Below are positions 11,790 through 18,953 of a stretch of DNA of 64,000 bases, piece after piece. Location of the stretch: assembly GCA_012931725.1 (NCBI GenBank), contig CM022953.1:25728355-25792354 (forward strand), given 5' to 3'. Position 1 is the stretch's first letter. The number at the start of each line of letters is the position of its first letter. This stretch comes from Litsea cubeba. Lineage: Eukaryota > Streptophyta > Magnoliopsida > Laurales > Lauraceae. The notes below the pieces were generated by a model. That model was not told the DNA's origin and ran no database searches. It saw only the letters and a program-made list of their open reading frames with translations. Position numbers and translations under genes: made by a program.

Positions 11790-11990
11790 GCTCGGTCGAC
11801 ATCCTGGCTTGCTCGGTCGACCGAAGACACTGACTGGAAAACAGACAATTTCGAGCTCGGTCGACATCCTGGAGTCCCGGTCGACCGAAGACACACTGTG
11901 TCACGAAAATAACTGAGAGGTGCCTTTTTTCTGTTTCTGCAGGTTTCTTCTTGCTCGGTCGACCGCATGAAGAGCCCGGTCGACCGCGTG
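11790..11990. repeat. CGGTCGACCG palindrome cluster in copia LTR
   Basis: Six CGGTCGAC-containing units lie in 200 bp. Two are TCGGTCGACCGA-type perfect palindromes, two more have the core CGGTCGACCG, and two are half-sites ending ACATCCTGG. The cluster is about 130-330 bp upstream of the LTR TATA box in element orientation, i.e. in U3. It is repeated at 18187-18390. Confidence 0.85.
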
Positions 11991-12190
11991 CACTGCATCA
12001 GGAATTCTTAATTCCAGACTGTTTCAATTCTGTTTCTCCTTTTCAAGCTCTATCAACACCAGCTTATTATCATCATGTTTGTGACAATGTGTTGACAAGA
12101 ATTCCAACTCAAAACCATACTTGAGATACTAATTACTTTAATTCATCAAAAAACTCTAAAGTCATCTCAAGTTCATCTCAAATTCCAACA

Positions 12191-12203
12191 ATCTCCCCCT
12201 TTG
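12191..12203 (-). other. polypurine tract of copia element
   Basis: On the minus strand CAAAGGGGGAGAT abuts the 3' LTR, the expected place for plus-strand priming. Further CTCCCCCT copies (purine-rich on the minus strand) occur at about 12333, 12392 and 12461 in the 3' untranslated stretch 12204-12481, which holds no gene. Confidence 0.85.
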
Positions 12204-12481
12204 GAATTGTTGGCAACACTATTGGAACTTCAACACTTTCAACTCCAGCTTGCAGCTCTTCCAAGTTCTTTTCAACACTCACTTGGAACCAATTCTAAAA
12301 TTCTGAAATAACAACCATGCACTGTCAACAATCTCCCCCTAGCTTTCATAGCATAACATCTCTTCCTAGCTTTCATAGCATAATAACATCTCTCCCCCTT
12401 TGACAACAAGTCCAAAGGGACCAAACCGAGGAGCGAATAGGATTTCAATGAATGCATTGCTCCCCCTTTCAAGCACAACTC

Positions 12482-15400
12482 CTACGGTTTAGGAGAGTGA
12501 GTAACTCCTAACTTTTTCCGGAGATACTCGAAGACTTCCTTTGGCAGAGGTTTCGTGAAAATATCAGCCACTTGCTCAGTTGTTGGAACATATTCCAACT
12601 TGACCTCTCCATCAGCAACTTTATCTTTAAGAAAATGATAACGAATTGCTACATGCTTTGTTCGAGAGTGCTGAACAGGATTCTTAGATATATGAATTGC
12701 ACTCGTGTTGTCACATAGGATCGGCGTAGGATCTGTTGTAGGAACTCCTAGATCAGAGAGCATTTGCCGCATCCATAACACTTGCGTACAACAAGTTGCC
12801 GCTGCAATATATTCCGCTTCCGCTGTCGAAAGGGATACTGAGTCTTGCTTCTTACTATGCCAAGCAACTAATCTTTCTCCAAGATAAAATGCGCCGCCGC
12901 TAGTACTCTTGCGATCATCTACGCATCCAGCCCAATCGGCATCATAATATGCAAGTAGAGTGAAGGATTTGCCTTTGGGATACCAGATACCAAGCTCCAT
13001 AGTACCTTTCAGATATCGAAAGATTCTTTTCACTGCTGTAAGGTGCGTTTCAGTTGGTGCTGCTTGAAAACGTGCAACCATACATACTGCTTGTAGAAGA
13101 TCTGGTCTTGTTGCAGTCAAGTAGAGAAAGCTTCCTATCATAGAGCGATAGGTGGTATGATCAACGGACGAGGCCTTATCATCTTTGCTAAGCTTCGTGT
13201 TTGTTGTCATTGGTGTGCTTACTGGCTTGCTGTCTTCCATATTGAATCGCTTCAGCATTTCCTTGATGTATTTCATCTGTGATATGAAGATACCATGTTT
13301 CAGCTGCTGAACTTGTAAACCAAGAAAGAACTTTAGTTCTCCAAGCATTGACATCTCAAATTCTTTCTTCATCTCTTCTGCAAAATTCCTGCACATCTCC
13401 TCATCATTGCCACCAAAGATTATGTCATCAACATAAACAATGACAACCAGCTGTTTGCTTATCTCAGTTTTGACATATACATTGCTATCAACAAGTCCTT
13501 TTCCAAAACCGATCTTGCGGAGATAGAGATCCAGCCTTGCATACCATGCCCTTGGCGCTTGTTTCAGCCCATAAAGAGCCTTTTTCAACTTGCACACTAG
13601 ATCTGTATTTTTGCTGATGAGAAAACCATCAGGTTGCTCAATGTAGACTTCTTCTTCAAGTAAACCATTCAAGAAAGCTGACTTTACGTCCATCTGAAAT
13701 ACCTTGAAGGTTTTGTATGCTGCCAATGCAAGAAACATTCGAATAGCTTCCAGACGAGCCACCGGTGCAAAGGTCTCTTCAAAATCTATGCCTTCAACTT
13801 GAGCATAGCCTTTACAAACCAACCTTGCTTTGTTTCTAATGACTTGACCATCTTCATTCAGCTTATTCCGAAAGACCCATTTAGGACCAATAACATTCTT
13901 ATCAGTAGGTCTAGGAACAAGTTCCCATGTGGAGTTCTTCTCAATTTGCTCCAACTCCTCATGCATAGATTTCAACCAACTATCATCGAGACTGGCTTCA
14001 GCCACAGTCTTGGGTTCAATGGTGGACACAAGTGAGTAATTGCTAACTACACTTTGTCTAGTTTGAACGCCTGCCTTAGGATCTCCAATGATTTGATCCT
14101 TAGGGTGTTGCTCTACCCAAGTGCTGTGCTTCTTAGGTGAAGTATCTTCTGAGTCATCCTTTGATTTCTCAGAATCATTAGATTCAGCCATCTCATCATC
14201 AATCTCACTCGAGTCCTCATAAACTGGACTGTCATTATGAGTTGCATTCTTTGGTTCAATATTCTCATCTATTCTTACATCAGCACTTTCTATGATTTTT
14301 CTGGTTCTTTTGTTAAGACATCTATATGCCTTGCTATTAGAGGAGTAACCCAGAAATATACCTTCGTCAGCTCTTTCTTCAAATTTGCCCGGATTTTGTT
14401 CGAGCCGCTTGATGTAACACTTGCTGCCGAAGACTTTGAAGTGCTTGACTGTTGCTTTTCTTCCAAACCATAGCTCATAGGGAGTTTTGTCTTCATGTGG
14501 CCTGATCAAGCATCGGTTTTGAATGTATACAGCCGTATGAATTGCCTCTTTCCAATACTTGTCGGCCATCTTGCTTTCACTCAGCATCGTACGAGCCATC
14601 TCTTGTACGGTGCGATTCTTCCGTTCCACAACTCCATTTTGCTGTGGAGTTCTAGGGGCTGAGTACTGTCTTTGAATGCCATGATGTTCACAATATTTAG
14701 TGAACTCTTCAGATGTGAACTCGCCTCCACGATCAGACCTTAAAATCTTGATACGTTTTTCCAATTGATTTTCAACCTGTGCTTTAAACACTTTAAAACG
14801 ATCAAGTGCTTGATGCTTATGCTTAAGAAACAATACCCATGTCATACGAGTATAATCATCAATGCATAACATGAAATACTTATCTCCATTGGTGCTTTGA
14901 GTTCGCATCGGTCCACAGAGATCAGTGTGCACTAGCTCAAGAGGTTTCTTGGAATGATGCTCCTTTGACTTGAACATAACCCTCGTTTGTTTTCCCTTTT
15001 GGCAAGAGTCGCAAATGGGATTGGAAGGTTTTTCAACTTTAGACATGCCTCTTACAGCCTTTGAATTGCAAATCTTTGACATGTTGTCAAAGCTTAGATG
15101 CCCAAGGCGTTTGTGCCACAACCAACTTTCCTCTGTCCGACTCATCAAGCAGGTCTTTTCAGCTCCATCTGACAGTGTATAGAGATTTCCAGCAGTTCTT
15201 GATCCAGTTGCCACTGTTTTCCCGTTGCTACTCTTCTTGATGGCAAACCCATTCTTTGTGAAGATAACTTCATGACCCTTGTCACAGATCTGGCTCACAC
15301 TAAGCAGGTTGTGTCTCAATCCAGACACATATAAGACTTCTTCAGATCTGATCTTGTTTGCCATAAGTTGAATAACACCTTTTCCGCATATTTTGGCACC

Positions 15401-16795
15401 ATCATTGTTGCCAAACTTCACTGAACCGCCTTCATAGTGCTGTAATTTGATGAATTTCTCTTTATCACCAGTCATATGGCTTGAACAACCACTATCAAGG
15501 ACCCATGGTGCTGTCTTCTTTTGTGCATTGAATGCCGTTTGCACAATGAGAGATTCTTTGAGACTTTCTGCACTTTGCTTTGCTCTCCAAGCCTTGACTA
15601 ACTTGGGTTTCTTTTCAACCTGAAATTTGTTAGCAATATGCAACCTACAATCCCTAGCCAAGTGTCCATAATTATGACACATATAGCACTCAATTTTGTG
15701 GCTACTTAGGATTGAAAAAGGATTCCTAGTCACAAATGGACTGTTTCTTACATAGAATTTGCAATCAGCTCTTTTATGTCCAAACATATTACAATGAAAG
15801 CAATAACCATAGAATTTGTATCTTCTTTGTGGCTGGTTAATCTTCATTACCTTTCTAAGAGGAATGGACTCCTTTCTAGGTTGAGTGGGCTTCATAGAGT
15901 TAGAAGGTGCAGTGACTTGCTTCACAAACTTTTTCTTTTCAGGAGGTGCAATCTTAGAGGATTCACCTTTCTCAAATCCTAGACCAAATCTGAAGTGGGC
16001 TGGTCTTTGAACTTTCAGTAGTTCATTGAGTTTCATAGTCCCTTCAATTGCTTGGAGCGCTTTGAGTTTTTTGCTATTTTCCAAATTTTCAGCCTTTGCT
16101 CTAGCGATCTCAGTTTCAAGTTTCATAGCCTCTTCCTTTTTGATACTTATTTGGTTTTCAAGGACTTCTACCATTCTTTTATATTCTTCTACTTGAGTTT
16201 TCAAAGAAATAATAGAACTTTCAGATTCATGGAGAAGTTTCAGATTTTTCTTACTTGATTTGCGTTCTATGCTTAGCTCCTCAAGTGCGGCTATGAGTTC
16301 CTCTTCAAGATTGACTTCAGCCTCCTCATCCTCTTCCGGATCTAGCTCTTCTTCTTCTTCAACAGTGACCATGAAGAGAGCTTCGGTTGATTCATCATCG
16401 TCTGAAGATTCAGACGTGCTGTCATCTTGTTGACATAGAAAGTTTTTAGCTTTGCCCCTTTTTCTAAAATTTCTCTTTCCTTTACTCTTTTCAGCATAAG
16501 AGTCATTATCATTGTCTTCTTTTAGGGGACACTTCGCAGCAAAGTGACCAATACCTCCACAATTGAAGCATTTAAAGGGTAGCTTCCCTTTGTACTTGCC
16601 GATGCTTCCTTTCTTCAACTTTCTAACAAATTGAGCCTCAAGCTCATCATCATCAGAATCAATATCATGACCAGCAGTCTCTTTTGCCTTTTTCTGAACT
16701 TTGAAGGCGGCTTCTTTATCAGATGAAGACGTCTTTCCTATGCGCATCTCATAGGCAGTTAGAGAACCATGTAATTCATCCATGGAAAAATGCAT
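12482..16795 (-). CDS. pol: copia gag C-terminus and pol polyprotein (protease, integrase, RT, RNase H)
   Basis: A single 1437-codon frame. Zinc knuckle 1 (CFNCGGIGHFAAKC) is at residues 76-89, an acidic/coiled region at 145-250, and two more knuckles at 332-345 and 370-383. The protease loop WVLDSGCSSHMTG is at 431-443. Integrase has His561, His566, Cys595 and Cys598 of the zinc fold and Asp625, Asp688 and Glu724 as the DD35E triad. RT has the YVDD site at 1121-1124. RNase H has Asp1285, Glu1326 and Asp1362. All key residues are present and there is no internal stop, so enzymatically it looks complete. The start at 16795 is not the real one: the gag N-terminus lies upstream in other frames, and a run of five T at about 16785-16789 explains the last shift. 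Confidence 0.93.
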   Translation of the reverse strand: MHFSMDELHGSLTAYEMRIGKTSSSDKEAAFKVQKKAKETAGHDIDSDDDELEAQFVRKLKKGSIGKYKGKLPFKCFNCGGIGHFAAKCPLKEDNDNDSYAEKSKGKRNFRKRGKAKNFLCQQDDSTSESSDDDESTEALFMVTVEEEEELDPEEDEEAEVNLEEELIAALEELSIERKSSKKNLKLLHESESSIISLKTQVEEYKRMVEVLENQISIKKEEAMKLETEIARAKAENLENSKKLKALQAIEGTMKLNELLKVQRPAHFRFGLGFEKGESSKIAPPEKKKFVKQVTAPSNSMKPTQPRKESIPLRKVMKINQPQRRYKFYGYCFHCNMFGHKRADCKFYVRNSPFVTRNPFSILSSHKIECYMCHNYGHLARDCRLHIANKFQVEKKPKLVKAWRAKQSAESLKESLIVQTAFNAQKKTAPWVLDSGCSSHMTGDKEKFIKLQHYEGGSVKFGNNDGAKICGKGVIQLMANKIRSEEVLYVSGLRHNLLSVSQICDKGHEVIFTKNGFAIKKSSNGKTVATGSRTAGNLYTLSDGAEKTCLMSRTEESWLWHKRLGHLSFDNMSKICNSKAVRGMSKVEKPSNPICDSCQKGKQTRVMFKSKEHHSKKPLELVHTDLCGPMRTQSTNGDKYFMLCIDDYTRMTWVLFLKHKHQALDRFKVFKAQVENQLEKRIKILRSDRGGEFTSEEFTKYCEHHGIQRQYSAPRTPQQNGVVERKNRTVQEMARTMLSESKMADKYWKEAIHTAVYIQNRCLIRPHEDKTPYELWFGRKATVKHFKVFGSKCYIKRLEQNPGKFEERADEGIFLGYSSNSKAYRCLNKRTRKIIESADVRIDENIEPKNATHNDSPVYEDSSEIDDEMAESNDSEKSKDDSEDTSPKKHSTWVEQHPKDQIIGDPKAGVQTRQSVVSNYSLVSTIEPKTVAEASLDDSWLKSMHEELEQIEKNSTWELVPRPTDKNVIGPKWVFRNKLNEDGQVIRNKARLVCKGYAQVEGIDFEETFAPVARLEAIRMFLALAAYKTFKVFQMDVKSAFLNGLLEEEVYIEQPDGFLISKNTDLVCKLKKALYGLKQAPRAWYARLDLYLRKIGFGKGLVDSNVYVKTEISKQLVVIVYVDDIIFGGNDEEMCRNFAEEMKKEFEMSMLGELKFFLGLQVQQLKHGIFISQMKYIKEMLKRFNMEDSKPVSTPMTTNTKLSKDDKASSVDHTTYRSMIGSFLYLTATRPDLLQAVCMVARFQAAPTETHLTAVKRIFRYLKGTMELGIWYPKGKSFTLLAYYDADWAGCVDDRKSTSGGAFYLGERLVAWHSKKQDSVSLSTAEAEYIAAATCCTQVLWMRQMLSDLGVPTTDPTPILCDNTSAIHISKNPVQHSRTKHVAIRYHFLKDKVADGEVKLEYVPTTEQVADIFTKPLPKEVFEYLRKKLGVTHSPKP

Positions 16796-17341
16796 TCAGA
16801 TCTTTGGCTTCTTCAATGGCTGAGACTTTTGAATCAAACCGGGGAAGAAGAGATCTTAGAACCTTTTTGACGATGACCGGCTCTTTAATCTCCTCCCCTA
16901 GTCCACGAATGTCATTCGTGACTTCATTCACTCGTTGCATATACGAGTCAACATTCTCGCTTTCTTCCATGCGAAGAGACTCGAATTGAGAGCGATGGGT
17001 TTGTAATTTGGCTTCTTTAATCTTCTCATCACCTTCATGTATGCTTTGCAACTTGTCCCAAATTTCCTTGGCTGTTTTGCATGCAATTACTTTGACAAGC
17101 TCGCTGTCCACAAGGCCACTAAAGAGTGCATTCTGCGCCTTGGAGTCGTTGTCTGCCAACTTCTTTGATGCAGTATCATTGGGTACGGTGGCAGCATTGT
17201 AACCGGCTCTGACAGCCTCCCAAACATCATAGCCAGAGATTTGATGAAGGCTTGCATCCTAATCTTCCAAAAGGAGTAATTAGAACCATCAAACAGAGGT
17301 GCTTTCATATTCCCCGTATTGACTGCCATGTGATTTGACAA
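16796..17341 (-). pseudogene. gag: N-terminal gag of copia element, two frame changes
   Basis: ATG at 17341 begins a typical copia gag (LFDGSNYSFWKIRMQAF). The frame changes near 17200-17235 to that of 16776-17159, which continues the family pattern (NALFSGLVDSELVKVIACKTAKEIW, then LRSLLPRFDSKV). A second change at about 16785-16795 leads into the long pol frame; there a run of five T would need to be four. Both shifts could be real mutations or homopolymer sequencing errors, because the rest of the element is so well preserved. Gag would build the particle shell. The domain corresponds to the UBN2 / copia gag families. Confidence 0.85.
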
Positions 17342-17380
17342 GAGATCACCCTTAGCGTATTAAACTGATCAAGGGAACCT

Positions 17381-17393
17381 CGCTTTGATACCA
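17381..17393 (-). other. primer-binding site (initiator Met tRNA type)
   Basis: Immediately inside the 5' LTR the minus strand reads ATTGGTATCAAAGCG. TGGTATCA-AGC is the usual plant copia primer site complementary to the initiator methionine tRNA 3' end. Confidence 0.9.
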
Positions 17394-17395
17394 AT

Positions 17396-18587
17396 TGTTG
17401 GATACCACGATCACTGAGAGGGGGGGGGTGAATCAGTGATTTTTAAAAACAGGTCCAATTCAACAACAAAACAAGTCAAATCACACTATGACACCAGATT
17501 TAACGTGGTTCACCGAAAGGCTACGTCCACGGTTCAAAGACTGTCCGAACACCAATCCGGGACAGATCTGAATCTTATTTAGTCGCACCAACGACAAAGA
17601 GCACCAACCCTTAGTTTCAGATAGCACCAACTATCTAGGAAGCACCGACTCCCTTGAGTTTCAGATAGCACCAACTATCTAGGAAGCACCGACTCCCTTT
17701 ACAATTTATCTGCACACACAGATAGGATCACCAAACCCTAAACACCAAGCACCAACTTGATGTAAGAACAGAATAGAAATAAACTCTGTCTACAGCCCTT
17801 CCCCTCTACAATTCTCTCTCTCTCAATCCCTTACAAATTGAATTTAAAGCATAAACAGAGAGACACTTAACTCATGGACGAAACACCATCTTCTAGAGCA
17901 CAATCCCGTCCATAATTGCTATAGAAAGATGCAGCACAACAGCACACAGCAACAGCACCAGCACACAGCACACTCTACTCTCTTCTCTTCTCTCTTTTCT
18001 CTTCTCTTCTGGTGTCTCTTCTGATGTATTTATGAACGACCCAAGCATGCCTTTATATAGGTTTTAATAACCCTTAATTGTATTCAAAACGGGCTACAAT
18101 TCGTTTAGAAAGATTCCCAAACGAAATAGATAACTGTGCTGAATTTTCGTGCAAAACTTCTAATTCTGCGCAACTCTGGTTCCCGTGCTCGGTCGACATC
18201 CTGGCTTGCTCGGTCGACCGAAGACACTGACTGGAAAACAGACAATTTCGAGCTCGGTCGACATCCTGGAGTCCCGGTCGACCGAAGACACACTGTGTCA
18301 CGAAAATAACTGAGAGGTGCCTTTTTTCTGTTTCTGCAGGTTTCTTCTTGCTCGGTCGACCGCATGAAGAGCCCGGTCGACCGCGTGCACTGCATCAGGA
18401 ATTCTTAATTCCAGACTGTTTCAATTCTGTTTCTCCTTTTCAAGCTCTATCAACACCAGCTTATTATCATCATGTTTGTGACAATGTGTTGACAAGAATT
18501 CCAACTCAAAACCATACTTGAGATACTAATTACTTTAATTCATCAAAAAACTCTAAAGTCATCTCAAGTTCATCTCAAATTCCAACA
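17396..18587 (-). repeat. 5' LTR of copia element (right side)
   Basis: The 1192 bp twin of 10996-12190. Visible differences are the G-run length (7 against 10), CACACA against CACCCA near 17716, GCTATAGA against GCTGTAGA near 17919 and a few 1 bp indels. TATA is at 18050-18059 and the palindrome cluster at 18187-18390. Confidence 0.95.
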
Positions 18588-18592
18588 GACCA
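18588..18592. repeat. right target-site duplication of copia element
   Basis: GACCA, identical to 10991-10995. The Tat pol sequence resumes here (GACCAGATAACCCACG). Confidence 0.95.
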
Positions 18593-18953
18593 GATAACCC
18601 ACGTCCTGTATTCATAAGCAAGAATATAAAGGATGATGAGTTACCCGAGTATATCGCTTTTCTTCGTGAGTTCCTTGATTGCTTTGCATGGTCTTACGCT
18701 GAAATGCCAGGCTTAGACCCAAAATAGCAGTTCACAAACTCAATCTTCAAGAAGACATCAAGCCTGTCAAGCAAGGCCAAAGAAGATTCCGTCCAGATGT
18801 GATGGATAAAATTGAACAAGAAGTTCAAAAACTCAAAAGCGTCGGCTTCATCCGTGAGGAACAACATCCTGAATGGTTGGCCAACATTGTCCCCGTGACA
18901 AAGAAAAATGGGCAGATCAGGGTCTGTATTGACTATAGAGACCTGAATGGCGC
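18593..18953 (+). pseudogene. pol: Tat reverse transcriptase N-terminal part, frameshifted
   Basis: This piece encodes the conserved lead-in to RT. The second half (18799-18960) reads MDKIEQEVQKLKSVGFIREE and VTKKNGQIRVCIDYRDLNGA, the first RT fingers motifs. Compared with the inverted copy (about 52560-52900, one open frame), one base is missing near 18720 and another near 18960, so the frame breaks twice. In the inverted copy the same segment joins directly to the linker that here lies left of the copia element, confirming a single ancestral pol. Confidence 0.85.

Larger units (their letters stand above)
10996..12190 (-). repeat. 3' LTR of copia element (left side)
   Basis: It begins TGTTGGATACCACG and ends AATTCCAACA on the plus strand. 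It contains a G run (10 G) near the edge, a TATA box at 11655-11664 and a palindrome cluster at 11790-11990. The twin is at 17396-18587. Confidence 0.95.
10996..18587 (-). mobile_element. young Ty1/copia retrotransposon, nested in Tat pol
   Basis: The 7592 bp element has LTRs of 1195 and 1192 bp, perfect 5 bp flanking repeats, a Met-tRNA-type primer site, a polypurine tract and a pol frame without stops. The LTRs differ by about two substitutions plus several 1-3 bp homopolymer or repeat indels by eye, so insertion is very recent. The gag start is broken by frame changes. The internal order gag, protease, integrase, RT, RNase H is diagnostic of Ty1/copia. Integrase wording (DLCGPMRTQS) and several zinc knuckles suggest a SIRE/Maximus- or Tork-like lineage, undecided; no envelope-like ORF follows pol. 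Confidence 0.95.

Noticed and set aside
16785..16795. Programmed frameshift in copia gag
   Set aside because: Copia elements normally use one frame; no slippery heptamer plus structure is apparent, and a homopolymer indel explains it more simply.
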